From Tretioscincus oriximinensis (lineage: Eukaryota; Chordata; Lepidosauria; Squamata; Gymnophthalmidae): DNA of 64,000 nt. Below the pieces are notes generated by a model. It had not been told where the DNA came from. It ran no database searches and saw only the letters and a program-made list of their open reading frames with translations. The stretch is taken from assembly GCA_022410635.1 (NCBI GenBank), contig JAJVDF010000377.1, positions 648,607-712,606 of the forward strand. The letters are read 5' to 3'. Position 1 is the stretch's first letter; each line of letters starts with the position of its first letter. The position numbers were made by a program, and so were the translations under genes. This document shows, piece by piece, positions 21,305-34,027 of this stretch.

Positions 21305-21420
21305 AAAGACTACTAACAAGAAAAAGGTAGACAACACAAGCTTTCAAAAGCAAGTCTATTTTTTCAGATGTTATAGAGTGAAGATCTCCCTGCTTGCTAT
21401 GAACATCTGTCCCTAGGTAA
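21305..21420 (+). repeat. R120 retroposon fragment (sense)
   Basis: CTAACAAGAAAAAGGTAG, CAAGCTTTCAAAAGCAAGTC, TTCAGATG, then a 3' extension. Confidence 0.55.
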
Positions 21421-21844
21421 TTATTCACTCAGTATGAAGAAGCAATGTTAGTTTTTAAGACCCTACGAGAGTCACTTGCTAGAAATGGTATATTGCATGA
21501 ACAGTTTGAGTTTATCAAAGGATGATCTCACACAGCCTGTGTCTCTCCAGAATGCCATTTTTATTTATTAATGGGCAAGGGTTGAAGATTGTGCCTATAT
21601 TTGGGCAAGAAGTTTGATCCCTCTACTCTTCAGCATCCTTTCAAAGAATTTTGAAGCCTTTGAAATGTTATTCCCTTCAAGCAGTCTGGTTTCTGACTTG
21701 GCTGTGTTCATCTGAAAATGAGATCTGAATTTATTTAGACACAAAGTTATAGAGCAATTCCAAAATATAATGTACTTTTTCTTCCCTGAGAAGTTCGCAT
21801 GTTGATTAAGAATATAGCTCTACTCTTCTTCATAGTGCTTTAGA

Positions 21845-22080
21845 GATGGAGAAATTAGTTTTTATATTTTACTTTTCTTAATCTGAAGGGACGTGGCTGT
21901 CATAACATTCTACCCTTCTCTTCACAACAGATACTTTATGAAGTGGGTGGGGCTGAGAGAGTTCTGAAGAATTGTGACAAGACCAAGGGCAAACAGCTGG
22001 CTTCATGGAGGAGTGCAGAATTAAACCAGGCCATAAGAGTCCGACATTCTAACCACAAGACCAGACTGATTGGTAGCATG
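21845..22080 (-). repeat. Sauria-type SINE, near full length, antisense
   Basis: Tail TTTTTATATTTTACTTTTC, then CTTCACAACAGATACTTTATG, GGTGGGGCTGAGAGAG and a degraded tRNA-like head around 22020-22080. Confidence 0.7.
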
Positions 22081-22089
22081 AGCTTTTAT

Positions 22090-23165
22090 AAACTACTTCT
22101 TCAGAGGAATGAAGTGAACAAGTACCCAAGGAGAAACATTTTTTGCTATCCATTGCCTCGTTGACTTAGTCCATGAAAGTTCATATTACCAGATTTTTTT
22201 CTTATTAAACTCCAAGGTGCAATGAAATTCAAATTCGGACTATTACGGCTCCTTCTTTGAATTCATAATAACTCTGCTTTCCATTAAAACAAGTCATATC
22301 TGGTGAAAGATCTAATGTAGATCGAGCCACAAACATTTCCCTCAAACTGAGACATGGTCCCACTGAGAAGCCTTTTAAAAAATCAGAATTCGTATCAATG
22401 AAGAATTGCCTTAAAATAAAATTCCATATAATGGCCCTGTCCATACTGGGTGGTGTTATAGGAGGGAATGAGGACGTGTCATCTGCATGCTAGTACAGTC
22501 TCCATTCGCAGTCTGCCATAGTATGCAGTAACATGCAGTTCACAAGCCTCTGTTCTGATTTCCAAAGTACACTACTCCAATCCACAATGCTCCTACATTA
22601 TGCATCTGTAAATGTACTGAAAGAGTAAGTCAAAACTCAGCCCAGAAATACAATCTGTTTTTTATCCTGTGAGTTTCCTTTTGACTGTTAATCTCTGAAA
22701 GTATTTTGACAGAGTACCTCTGTTATTGTGTAGCACACAGTGGATTACAGGATTGTTTGTTTAGGGTGCAGAAATCTAGTATTAGATAGCCGCTTGTCAG
22801 CAAAGGACAGGATATACCACATGGTGTTGTTGGACATGGAAACAACATGACATCAGAGCCACTACTAGAAAACAGATAATATTGTTTTCTCCAGCTTTTA
22901 TATTCCTGATTTCAGAGGAAAATGCACTGCCCCCATTCCTTCTGAATTCCAGAGTTTGTGTTATTACCTCTAGGACTAGGATAGATACATACCAACACTA
23001 AGAATTTCTACAGCCTTCATTATTCTATTGATTTTTTCCAGTTAAATCTGATACACAAATGTTAATTCAAACTTTCGTGTACACAAAAGTTCAACTGGTA
23101 TTACATTTAAAAAATAGAAGTGAACATTTATTTATCCATTGGTTCCATAACCTGTCCTTCTCTAT
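22090..23165. other. Unassigned DNA
   Basis: A short R120 tail occurs at about 22170-22215. Otherwise no gene or repeat recognised. Confidence 0.4.
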
Positions 23166-23167
23166 GC

Positions 23168-23408
23168 ATCTGAAGTAGACTTGTCTATCAAAGCTCATAA
23201 CTGCATCTTTTTCTTATTAGTTTCTAAGGTGCTAGACCCCCTTACTAGAATCTATCTATCCATCCATCTAACCTACCTATCTATGCATCTGAAGAATTGG
23301 ATTTGTCTAAGGAAATTCATGCTGCCTCAATTTTTATTAGTCTCTAAGGAACTACAAGACTCCTTGCTAGATATTCTGGTTACACACTTGCAAGGCTATT
23401 TCTTTGAA
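23168..23408 (-). repeat. Two R120 retroposons in tandem (antisense)
   Basis: Both copies begin TCTATGCATCTGAAG (23161 and 23280) and are separated by a degenerate ATCT/ATCC run. The shared TCTATGCAT may be the target duplication. Confidence 0.6.
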
Positions 23409-24002
23409 ATTTCTTTGCAAGTGCAAGCTCTTTGTATATCCATTGCCAGACATACACTAAAGTCAAAATAGTCCAAAAATGAAGCAGGATTGCAAACATC
23501 TGAAGAACCAAAGTAGTCCTTAGAAGCCAATCTTTGGCACATCCTAACATTTGGACATGTGGCAAGCACATGTTGAAAACAAGCTTGCCGAGTACTTGCC
23601 ATTTTCCATTCTTGGAAAACAGCCAGTAGAACCTTTCCACACTACAGATTTAGAGAACTGCAAAGAAAGGTTGTCTTGAAGAATTTCAAGCTGTTTCACG
23701 TAGCATTTAACTGAATTCTATATTTTCTGTGACGAAAATAAAAGAATAAAAAAAATCCCCCCATCGTTTTTTTCTGACAAATATCATGCAAGCTAGAGCT
23801 AACCATGGGACTTCAGTCAAAACTTGCTTCCAAGTTTCAAATCATAAGCAAAAACTTCTTTTGTTCCCTAAACCCTTGGCACTGATCCTGTGCTTTCATG
23901 AAGAAGCCAACATTGACAGTACCACAACCGAGGTGTTGCTGGTTTGAAGACATATTGCTGAGGAAGCAAGAAGTATTAATTTGGATTTTTATCCAAACAC
24001 TA

Positions 24003-24235
24003 TAAGAGCCAGGCTGATGTTGTGCTTAGAGTGTCAGACTCTTATCTAGAAGTCTCCCGGTTTTATTCTGCTCTCCATAAAAGTCAGTTGGGTAAGTTGA
24101 AGTTCTTCGGAGCGCTCTCAGCCCCACCTACTTCACAAGGTATCTGTTGTGAAGAGAAGAACAGATGGCTATATAAACTGCTTTGATTCCTTTTGGGTCG
24201 AAAGAAAAGCACTGTATAAAAACCAAACCCTCCCC
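24003..24235 (+). repeat. Sauria-type SINE, near full length
   Basis: tRNA-like head with CTTAGAGTGTCAGACTCTTATC and a degraded B box, then CTCAGCCCCACCTACTTCAC, CTGTTGTGAAGAGAAG and AAGCACTGTATAAAAACC. Confidence 0.75.
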
Positions 24236-24601
24236 TCCCTCCTCTTCTCGAAGGCCTCAGGGTGGTTCTGTTGGAGACTTCCAATCTCTATGTCTCAGTT
24301 TCATTGAATTTGGCTTCCAAAATGGATCTAGAGCCATCTTGGTGCCAGGATGTCCTGTGATAATCCAATCCTGAAAAGATTAGGAAAAGCCTTTCGCTTC
24401 TGATCTCTCCCACTCTTACTACTAAGGTGATCAGGCCCTGGGTGACCTGAAATTCCCCAGAACATCTCAAATTTCCACCAAATTCAAAGTCACCATCCCA
24501 AATTACACCCAAGCACTCCCCACTTGAAGCATGCCCCAAAAAGTGATTCTTTTTCGGCTTGCCTGAACCTCTATGTTCTCATGGCTAGTGATGCCCCCAC
24601 C

Positions 24602-24780
24602 ATAGACTTGTCTGCAAAGGCTCATACTGCCTACCTTTTTCTGAGGATCTGAAGAAGTAGACGTGTCTACGAAAGTTTATGACACCCACTTTTTTCCTGT
24701 TAGTCTCAAAGTGCTACTAGCCTCTTTATTTTTTTCTTCCCAGCTTCTAAGGTGCTATGAGATTCTTTGCTAATGTTTTT
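24602..24780 (-). repeat. Nested R120 retroposons, younger inside older
   Basis: An older copy (CTAAGGTGCTA type) spans 24602-24643 and about 24730-24780. A younger copy (TCTCAAAGTGCTACTAGCC type) sits between at about 24645-24726. Confidence 0.65.
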
Positions 24781-25236
24781 TACTATGTCAAATATTATGT
24801 GTGTATGTACATAGACACAGAAAAAGAGTGATAAACTAAACGTTCTGTTTTCAAATAAGCCCTTCTGCCTAGAAGAACGAACAGTGAAAACAGTTTAACA
24901 GATGATACTTCTTCTGCTACACGAATGGCTGCCAACATTTTGGAGCAGGAAATAATGAGGTACAAGGCAAGGGTGAGCAAGAAGAACACAACCAGAGCTG
25001 TCATAAGAGAAGATGAACATCTGGTAAATATCATAGGAAGCTGCATAGGATTTTAGTCAGCCCTCCTGCATTGGAAGGCACCTAATGATCTTGGAATACT
25101 GATGGTCTGACTTTGATAAGCGAGGGAGAAAGATGTTGGGATTGGGAATTTATTGATTTACTTAAATTTTTATTTTGTCCTATACCCAAAGATCTGAGTG
25201 GGTCACGTAATAAAGCAAAGTACAATCCGTAAAAGA

Positions 25237-25480
25237 GTTGTGTGTGGAAGTTAGGGAGAAACTATTTACTCAACCAAAGGCCAAGGCAAAGAGGTGCATC
25301 GTCAAAGATTTTCTTTTAAGACCTGCAATGAAGCAGCCAGATGTATCTCGAGAGAAAATCATTCTACTGTCTAGGGGCCACCACCGAAGGTATTTCTCCA
25401 GGTTCTCACCTTCCTTTCTACTGAGAGTGGTGGCACAGTCACAGGGACCTGTCATTGATCCATTGGTATATCTACACAGC
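25237..25480 (+). repeat. Dispersed repeat, family with 43213-43500
   Basis: Shares CTAGGGGCCACC, GGTTCTCACC and GAGAGTGGTGG with the 43.2-kb copy. Class not recognised. Confidence 0.45.
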
Positions 25481-25974
25481 AATGCAAACTCACAATAGTA
25501 TAGGATCCTGATTTTATTGTTTTTTTAATCAGCAATAACAGGAATCTGAAGTATCAGATTTTTACAGTAAAATACCATTGTATTTACACCTCATATACAC
25601 GGACACAACCATAGTTCTGCCCAGGCCTGTGACCCTACTGAGATGCAGTTCATCCATGAATCTCTTGTTTATCTTCCTAAACTCTGTTATGGGACAAGAA
25701 AGCACATTTTTCATGTTAAATTCTGGGCAGCAGATTCACAGTATGTGAGATGAGCTGATATTAGTGAACGGCCAATAAAAAAAGAGTGCAGAGAAGGCAA
25801 ACTAAGATTACTGAGAGATTGCTGGAAGTACACAATTCATGCACTTCTGGTATCGTACGTCCATCCATGGTGATTCGGCATGGCGCCACCGGTGACCCAT
25901 CTAGCAGGTTTTACCTGCTCTCTGTGCCCTGAAGGTGTCACAGAAGGCCAGTAAAACCCCATGGAAGGCTCTTT

Positions 25975-26261
25975 CCAAGCATCCATCCTCCCTTCTGCTC
26001 ACCACCACCATTAGCCTGCCCAAGCACCCATCCACCCTCCCTCCCATCCGTTGCCACCTCCATTCACTCAAGCACCCATCCACCCTCTCCCGCCTGCTCA
26101 CTACCGTTCCTCCCACCCAACCACCCTTCCTCCCACTCACCACTGCCCCCATACCCAAGCACCCATCCACCCTCTGTCCCGTTCACCACCACCCCAAGCT
26201 TCCAAGCAACCCCTTCCCACTCACCACTCCTTCCCACTCAACTCCACCCACCCCGGCCAAG
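25975..26261. repeat. Pyrimidine-rich minisatellite (CACCCATCCACCC type)
   Basis: AAGCACCCATCCACCCTC recurs at least three times with CCTCCCAC and CACCACC variants. Strong C/T bias on the plus strand. Confidence 0.75.
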
Positions 26262-26475
26262 GAGGGAAATGGAGGGAGGAAGAAGGAGAAAGGGGAAGAG
26301 ATAGAGAAGGGGGAGGAGGGGGAAGAGGGGGAAGAAAGAGAGAAGGGAAGATGGGCGGGGGTGGGGCCCTGGGGGGAGGGGGGAGGGGGGAGGAGAGGAA
26401 GGGAAGAGGAGGGGGGAGGGGAGGAAGGAGGAAGGGAGGGTGAGGGGGGAAGATGTGGAGGAGGAAAAAAAATGA
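26262..26475. repeat. Purine-rich G/A tract with G4-type run
   Basis: Strand bias flips abruptly to G/A. Around 26358-26395 several G4-G6 runs are separated by one to four bases, a G-quadruplex pattern. The 189- and 130-codon frames here are low complexity, not genes. Confidence 0.8.
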
Positions 26476-26644
26476 TCCATGGTGCTCCGAAGCCCAGGGG
26501 CTAAATTTTTGGCCCTCTCCTCTAGAGGAGATGGATTATTGTTTTTAAAATAAAAGAATAATCAATCATTACTTTTTGTAATAGATCGGCATGGAGGCTA
26601 GAGAAATAAGGGTAGCAGATGGTTGGATGACTGGTATCCCCTTT

Positions 26645-26810
26645 AAGCAAACAGCCATAATGATCAAAGTCAGGCTAGCTCAATAGTCAAACAGTTCAAA
26701 CAGAGGCTGGGCAACCATCTCAGTAGAATGAATTAGTGACAATAGGGCCCGGAGGTTAGAACTGATGATCCTGGAGGACCTTTCCAACACTATGATTCTA
26801 GTGACATTGA
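26645..26810 (+). repeat. CR1 3' end, sense
   Basis: Ends GGAGGACCTTTCCAACAC then TATGATTCTAG, the classic CR1 terminus. Confidence 0.65.
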
Positions 26811-27235
26811 CAGGACAATTATGTAAGGCTTTGGGGAAATAATTATATCAAAAACTCTTCCCTTGCATCTTAAACAGGTACTCTTTTTTTTTTTTTTGCA
26901 TAATCTATGAAAATGATTACATATTAAAGTTTTATGATAATGCTGTTGCTTGCTTTAATTCTGCCTTCACATTCATCTACTAATCGTTTCCACTGGCAAT
27001 TCCAGAAGACTATCTCGCGGGTCCATTTATCTACTCCTGCCTCACTTTCAGATCTTCAATTTTCTGTGACTAATAAAAGCATTTATTCATTTTATATAAC
27101 TAAATGAATCATCCTTAGTGTGCTTTCTGGGAGTTTTGTTATTCTTTGACTTCATATATAAAGATAAAGTGATTCTCTAACTCTAGCAGTCATGCCTTAT
27201 GTATATGAGGAGAAAAAATCTTCAACATTTTTAGA

Positions 27236-27545
27236 AGAGGGAAAGGATATGAGGGGCTCCTGCTGGATCCCATCTAGTCCTGCACCCTGTCTCACATGGT
27301 GGCCCACCAACTGCACATGGACATTCCCAAGCAGAAAAATGAAGAAAAATCTTTACCAGCTCCCAGCACCTAGGAGTCCTTCTAGTAACCATTGATATTC
27401 CTGTTCTCCACAAATTTGCTAAAGAACGTAAGGGGACCCCTGCTGGATTATACGACAGCCCTTCTAATCCAGCATCCTGTTTCAACAATGGTCCACCAAT
27501 TGCTTTTGTGGCTCTCAAGAAGGCAGCAAAGGAATTGAATTTTAA
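27236..27545 (-). repeat. CR1 3' ends, two antisense copies
   Basis: Two successive heads (GGGGCTCCTGCTGGATCCC and GGGGACCCCTGCTGGATT) each followed by the ATCCTGT block. Confidence 0.7.
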
Positions 27546-27759
27546 GTGGAGCTTTGAGGATATAGTTTGCAAATTATCTCTCAAATATTGGCAGAGATAC
27601 CATAGGTAAAATATGTCACATGCATTCTTTGGATGCTACATTAATGGTTTAACACTGCCAGGCCAGGGTGAAGTTGCTGAATTATCCCAATGTGCAAAGC
27701 CCTAAACAGCCCATTCCCCCAGTAGCTGGACAATAATCAGTTTAGATAGTCTACAAAGA

Positions 27760-27870
27760 AGTAGCCTTGTTAGTCTGGATCAGAATTTATTTCAAAGAAG
27801 TGTTGAAGAACCTTAGAAACTGACAGGCACTGACCATTCTGAGATAAGTCTACTTCTTCCAATGCAATGT
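27760..27870 (+). repeat. R120 retroposon (sense)
   Basis: GTAGCCTTGTTAGTCTGGAT through CCTTAGAAACTGACAGG to AAGTCTACTTCTTCC. Confidence 0.55.
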
Positions 27871-28124
27871 AGTGAACAGGTTGTTTAAAGAAACAGATTA
27901 TTTATATCAAGTTTCATTTCTGAATAGTACCTGAAATACAAATGTTGAGGAGAAGGCAAATACAATATAATGAAGGTCATTAAGGCTTTTTGGGAGACTC
28001 TGTAGAATAAATAGACTGCTGCAATGTAAAAATACTGTTAGGGAATAAAAAAGAAGTAGAGAAGAACAGTCTAAATGAACCTTCATATATAATATGTGTA
28101 ATGCATCAGGTACAATGGTTTCTT

Positions 28125-28188
28125 GCCACACTATATATTTTCTTCTAGTCTCTATGGTGCTATGAGACCCCACACACACACACACACT
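28125..28188 (-). repeat. R120 fragment ending in a (CA)n run
   Basis: TCTTCTAGTCTCTATGGTGC, then GAGACCC and nine CA units (28170-28188). Confidence 0.6.
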
Positions 28189-28189
28189 A

Positions 28190-29150
28190 CAAAGGCCTTG
28201 GGGAATTACCACTCTTTACAGTGTTATCAAATCTGTGGGATTCAATTTTAATTATATCTTTCATGGAAAATTAGAAGCATTTTCTCTCTTTCACTCTCTC
28301 TTCATGGCTTCTGGTGACCAGTACAGTTAAAATCGTATACTGATTTACTGTGTAATAAACTGGAAGATGTCTGGCTGATTTTGCTTATTTGAATTGTTTT
28401 TAATTATCTTTAATTGTTTAATTCCATTTTTAAATTAAATATATTTCCCATGCCCTTTATCCTTGGCAAATAAGTGAAAGCAAAAACAATTGGCACATAA
28501 ATTATAAACTACTTCAGAAGACAAGTTATTTTTTGCCAAAATAAATTGTACAGAATTTTTTGAGGAAAACATCCCAAATTGTTGAATTACAACTCAATCC
28601 TTTTAAATATAGATTGCAAAATAATGTTTCTCCTGAATCATATTTGTTTAGAAGCTGTTTTTAAATTATTATTTTTTACAAGTCCTAACATTTAAAAAAA
28701 ATTAAAATAAAACCACTGCATGTCTGTTGTTTTGACACTAATTTGCTAATTGTTCAAAATGAAAACTTCAAGATTGAAAAGAACTTTTGTGGCAAAATAG
28801 TGACAAAGAAAAGCAAACACAGCCTGTCAATTTTGAATAATTTAGTACGAAGGTACTATTTTTCTATTCTCTGAAGTATGTCAAGCAAACATAACCCTTC
28901 CCTTTTCCTTAATGAGAGAAAATTAATCAAATGAGGCTAAGTGACCTGAGACATTAAGGCCAAGTGGGGGATGTCTTTCTTATAGCTTTACAAATCCTTT
29001 AATGAAATGATGAATCCCACATAATGAAAACCAAACAGAAGTAATAAAAAAGGTAAATATTGCAAAAGCTTGAATTCTTTCAGTACCTCAGAGGTGATGA
29101 TGAAGTCACCCTCACTTTTTTGACCTAGATTCAAATCATAAACTTTTGCT
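28190..29150. other. Repeat-poor AT-rich stretch
   Basis: No gene or mobile-element signature. Being unusually free of repeats for this window, it is a candidate for conserved noncoding sequence. Confidence 0.4.
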
Positions 29151-29167
29151 ATGGAAGATTTATTCTT

Positions 29168-30000
29168 TGTGAAATCATAGAATTGGGAGATTGAGGGTCA
29201 TGCAGTCCAATGTCATGGCCCTCAATAGTGGACTGGGAAGTGAAAGGAGGGGCATGGGGAGGTAGAGGGCCCCCCACACAGACACTATGCACCAACTTCC
29301 CCACCCTAGTGGGGAGTTCTGGTGTGGTGTACTGCGCATGCACACATGCAAAGCAGTAAGTAGCATTACAGACTTAGCTGCGCCTGAAGCATTTAAGAAG
29401 CAGGTAACAAAAAGGGTAGCCGGGAGGGCGCACCGGGCCCATGCCTCAATGGCCTGCTTGTCATTGGATGACCTCCTTCTATGGCCAGTAACTGGAGGTC
29501 CCTTCCAAATCTGTGATTCTGTTCTGTGTAGATTCAGTAAATCATTCTAGACAGATGATTGTCCCACTGAAGGATAACTTACCATCTCCAGTGACAACCT
29601 ATCTCAATGGTTGATTATCTTCATGATGAGAATATTCTCATATCTAATCTGTTTTTATGCCCTTGCAGTTTGATCCAATTGTTTCTAGTCCTTTCACGCG
29701 CCAATGGGAATAGAATTGATCCCTCTGCTATGTGATAGCCCATTGGATATTTTTGATAGCAACCGTTCCTCATACTTTGTAGTTNTCCTTTGAATTTGTT
29801 CAGGTTTGTCAATATCTTTTAGGGAGTAGAGTGCCCAGAGCCAGACACACTCTCTAGTTGAGGTCTGACCAAGGTAGAAGAAAGGGATAGTCCACTTAAT
29901 CTTAGATTTGTACTTCTCTTATACACCCCAGGATTGCGTTTGCCTTCTTTGCAGTTATTTGTCTACCCAAAGGGCTCTCTCACAAGTTACAGATGACCTT
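29168..30000 (-). repeat. CR1 pieces with a GC-rich insert
   Basis: 29168-29215 is an antisense CR1 terminus and 29465-29525 a sense one (GGAGGTCCCTTCCAAATC). 29526-30000 is a long antisense copy (GTGACAACCTATCTCAATGG to CAGGATTGCGTTTGCC). 29225-29460 is a GC-richer segment of unknown origin. Confidence 0.65.
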
Positions 30001-31029
30001 GACTGTTTAAAAAATTAAGAGATGAATATTACTGTTTCTCCTAAAGTCTAGTACTGACCTGAACTAGTTCAAATTTGACATACTCTCAAAATGAAGAGCC
30101 ACCACCAGATGACACTTTATCCTTGGTAAAAGTGCAATTAAACTTCAGAAAAAAAGAAGAGTCAGCAAAAGCTGTCAAAATTCCCTAAGCTACACGTTTC
30201 GACCAAGGGTTATGTCTTCTCTTTATGAGAACTTGGGACATATTTGAAAGTTCCTATGAGATTTTCAGAATTTTCAGCACATTGGAAGGACTGATGATTC
30301 AGCAGAGGAACCAAGCTCTATTTTATGGCTGCAGAGAAATGTTGAAGGTGTTTTATCCACGACCTTCTGATACGTAGCCGCTTGTGAGAAAAAGATGAAA
30401 TGTGTACAGATTTGGCTCAAATCAGAGGTGAGAGCACAAGTGACCACTACAGCCAAAGCAACAGTCCTCTTCAAGAGCATCTCACATTAGCCTATCTCAG
30501 CTGCCCGACTGGAGCAATGCTATGTGTCACTTTACAGCTTGAAGGCATGATTTATGACTTACGTCCAGAAATGCAGACAATTATTCTGACATTGGCTGGT
30601 GAAGGCTGCGAGAAGGATGCTGAAGCCAGCACTGCAGAAGCATTCCAAGAAGGGAAAATCCTAATTTTTCCCACCTTTGTATTTCTGCAACTTGGTAACG
30701 GAAAGCAGACTGCAAGAATATGTAATCACGTAGCCCATATATAACAAGTGTGTGCATGTGTCTTTCATCAAGCAAAGCAACATATTAAAAAGGTACGGAA
30801 ATCTGAAACAAAAATAGCAAGATAATTTTTTCAAAAAAATTCTGGGCAATAATTATGATATTAAAAAAACAGTTTTTAAAATTTCTAACCATTAGAAGAG
30901 GAAAAGGAAGAGGAAGAAGGAGAAGAAGGAGAAGACTTACGATTATCTAAGTAAAAAAATACTTTCTCTTGTTGGTCCTAACTCATTTGCCCATCAGCGT
31001 CAAAGAGGGGCCCCTAGTCCTAGCGTTAT

Positions 31030-31140
31030 GTGCTATAAAAACATTTTTTCTCTATTCACCTTATCCATCCCATGCATGATTTTATACATTTCAGTCAGAT
31101 CACCTCTTAAACACTCTCTTTCAAGGCTGGGTAAACGTAT
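31030..31140 (-). repeat. CR1 fragment, antisense
   Basis: CACCTTATCCATCCCATGCATG and TCAGTCAGATCACCTCTTAA are internal CR1 blocks shared with 53.5 kb. Confidence 0.6.
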
Positions 31141-31479
31141 GAGTATGTGCCAGTGTAATACATTATTAAATATTTGCACAGTCATATCAGTGGATCATGT
31201 TTTCACTGCCATTCCTGAATGTACACGGAAGAAAAGAAATATGCGATACTGTATAATATAAAATATACAGCTGAGCCAGAAACTCTCCCACACAAAACCT
31301 TATCCTTTCTTCAACCAAGCATAATGAGAATTACACATAATTTGTATTGCACAGTATGTGCAGAGTCAAATTGTGCATCTTAAAACCAGGTACAACTGCT
31401 TGCTAATCTTGGGATATTAGAATTCATCTAAGAAATTAAAAATGAATTTTGATTAACTTATCACTCACCATCGTTTGAA

Positions 31480-31895
31480 TCAGTGTGCCATTGTTTATTC
31501 CAGTATTTATTGATAATCCAGTTTATTAATTCACCTTGTTCTTGTCTTTATAGTATATTCTGAGTTCTGTCAGCTCCTGACAAGTGACATTTTCCATCAG
31601 CCATTTTTACTGCTGGATGCCAAAAGGAAGTCCAGTATTCCCTCCTCCCAAATGCTATTGGACAGTTTGGTGTCAATATTAGATCTATTCACCTCTTATT
31701 CCCACAGTTTCTCACCTAAACTATCCATACTGCAATAGCAGAATATAGTGGTTTGACAGTTGTTTTTCCTGATAAACCAACAACCAACTTTAAAATTCAA
31801 AATGTCGATCTATATAACAAACCTGTGTGACAAATTCAACTTGTAAGTGGATTGCTGATCCTATCTGGGTCACATGCAGCTCCTATAATATCATA
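31480..31895 (+). repeat. Dispersed ~420-bp family D, copy 1
   Basis: Colinear with 39160-39600: TTGTTTATTCCAGTATTT, TGCTATTGGACAGTTTGG, TATATAACAAACCTGTG, TTGTAAGTGGATTGCTGA. Confidence 0.65.
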
Positions 31896-31914
31896 TCTGC
31901 AATATTTAAGTCAC

Positions 31915-31985
31915 TAAGCTCATACTGTCTTTTTCTTATTAGTCTCTAAGGCGCAGCGAGACCGACCCTGCTAGACTTTCTGCTT
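31915..31985 (-). repeat. R120 fragment (antisense)
   Basis: AAGCTCATACTGTC then TTATTAGTCTCTAAGGCGC and GCTAGACTTTCTGCT. Confidence 0.5.
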
Positions 31986-32345
31986 AGTGACAGATCTTCA
32001 AGGTCTCCTCTTAGTCTTCCCTTTTGCAGATTAATCATATCTCAACCCTTTAATCATTCATCATAGGCTATGGTTTCCAGAACACTCACCATTTTTGCAA
32101 TATCCTTTTTAAATTGAGGTGCTCAGAACAGATCACAGTATTTACTCTATGAGTAGTCTGACCAAGGTAGAGTTGAGAGGAATAATTATTCCACGTGCTC
32201 TAGCTTCCGTGCTCCTCTTAATACATGCTAGAATTGCCTTTACCTTTTCTGCAGCTACATCACACTATTGACTCATGTTTGTGTTCTAACAGAAAATCCA
32301 GATTCTTTTCCCAGANGATTGGTGGGATTTCCTAACACACTAGTC
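31986..32345 (-). repeat. CR1 internal fragment, antisense
   Basis: GGTCTCCTCTTAGTCTTCC through AGTAGTCTGACCAAGGTAG to CTCCTCTTAATACATGCTAG, colinear with 20.9-21.3 kb. Confidence 0.7.
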
Positions 32346-33907
32346 CTTTATTGAGACATTATGGTGTAATTGCTGGCTGAACCATGGAGAAATTCCACCA
32401 TAACATTATTAACATTGTTCTTAAAATATTCCTGCTAGATGGGGACTGAGTGATGTTTGGATGCAGCCAGAGTTCGCATGCTACAGTATACTCTTTTGCT
32501 TTGATTTCACATATTACCTTCACTTAGGATTTCCACAAAAACATTGAGATAGAGCTTTGTACTTTTAATGGGTATGAAAAATCTATCCCCCCCCCAATAC
32601 ACACATGGGGAGTAGGCATTAAAAGCTGCACCTAATGAATAGTTCTCTCATATATATCGATTAAGGGTGCAAAGCTTTATCCCAGTTTTTGGGTGAGAAC
32701 CCTACCTTACCCCCATAAAATGCATAACCACAGGTAACACAAAGATGAAGGAGATGGATAAATAAAAGGATGGAAGCTCAGGAAGAAATAAAGTCAGTGA
32801 CTGAATTTAGAAGCACTGGAGGTAGTTAATAACGACTCTTCATCAACCAGGGCAGCAACCTAGTTTCATAATAAGGTACTGAAATGTGGAAGTGTGTGTG
32901 TGGATGTGGGGCAGATGTGGGAGAACAAAGCTTGCAATTTTTTTTCTGACTTCTTTTAAGCAGAAAAATGATTTCCCTCTTTTTCTGTTCTTCCCTTCCT
33001 CCACCATGATCTTATTTTCCGGTAATTGACGTTCTGTTAACTGCTGCATACAAGCACATAATAGGTGGAAACTTGAACTGTTTTATGCCAATCCAGTATA
33101 AATATCTATTGCGACTGTATTTACACGGAAGATAAACAACAGAATTTTATGGGGAACTAATGCAAAACGTACAACTGATTAGAAAACAGTTGCTTTAATT
33201 ATGCAGGAAAACAGGGAGGGAAAGCTGTTTCAAGCATACTTACAACAAAGTTATAATTCCATGCTGTTGGATATTTAAATCATAACAATCATCTTCTTCA
33301 TTTCTTTTGAAAATATAAAACCAGCAAAGAACAAATGAAACCATTTATTTATTTATTTATTTATATATATATATATTCATCTCACCCTATCTATACCCCA
33401 AAATCCCCAGGCAGGTAATAATAATTAAAAGATTTATTTAAAAGATTTATATCATGTCCTTCACCCCCAAATCAAAACGTTGAGTCACAACAAAGATTAT
33501 TTAAAAAACAAAATACAAACATATGTATTTAAAATACAAAATAGATATGGTAAAAACAACAATCTCTGAAATTGGGGAGGTCAAGCTGTTTACATCTTTT
33601 CTTTTTTTCTCTTAGGGGGCTGGAATGGTTCAAACATTTTTACTGCTTTCATTTTACTTACAAAATATCATATTAGTACATCAGTATCATACATTTTCAA
33701 AATATCATATAATTATTGAATAAAATGTTATATAAAATTCCATTCCTACAACTAGATATTTTGATTTTTTTTAATTCACACACACACATCTTCCCCACCC
33801 CTNAGCTCTATTTATATATTCTTTCTAGAAAACTACATTTGGAATATTGATGTCAAATTGATTTTTCCTATATCACTTCCTAACCTACCTAACATATAAT
33901 TCTTATT
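32346..33907. other. AT-rich DNA with simple repeats
   Basis: Holds an ATTT/AT simple repeat at 33343-33377 and degraded LINE tails at about 33420-33545. No gene. Confidence 0.45.
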
Positions 33908-34027
33908 CAGAGAAATAGCCGTGTTAGTCTAGTAGAAAGTCCAGCAAAGGAGCCAGCAGCACTTTGAGACTAACTTGAGAAACGTGGGTGGCATAAGCTT
34001 TCGTAGACACATCTACTTCTTCAGATG
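33908..34027 (+). mobile_element. R120 retroposon, full length, with target duplication
   Basis: Cleanest copy: starts CAGAGAAATAGCCGTG, ends CTACTTCTTCAGATG. Flanked by TAATTCTTATT (33897-33907) and TAATTCTTAAT (34028-34038), 10 of 11 identical. Confidence 0.8.

Noticed and set aside
25935..26504. Long Pro/Ser/Gly/Glu-rich frames of 189 and 130 codons
   Set aside because: Low-complexity translation of a biased repeat tract; no start context or domain.
30400..30744. 114-codon ATG-started frame
   Set aside because: No recognisable domain, signal or homology, and no supporting promoter; length is compatible with chance.
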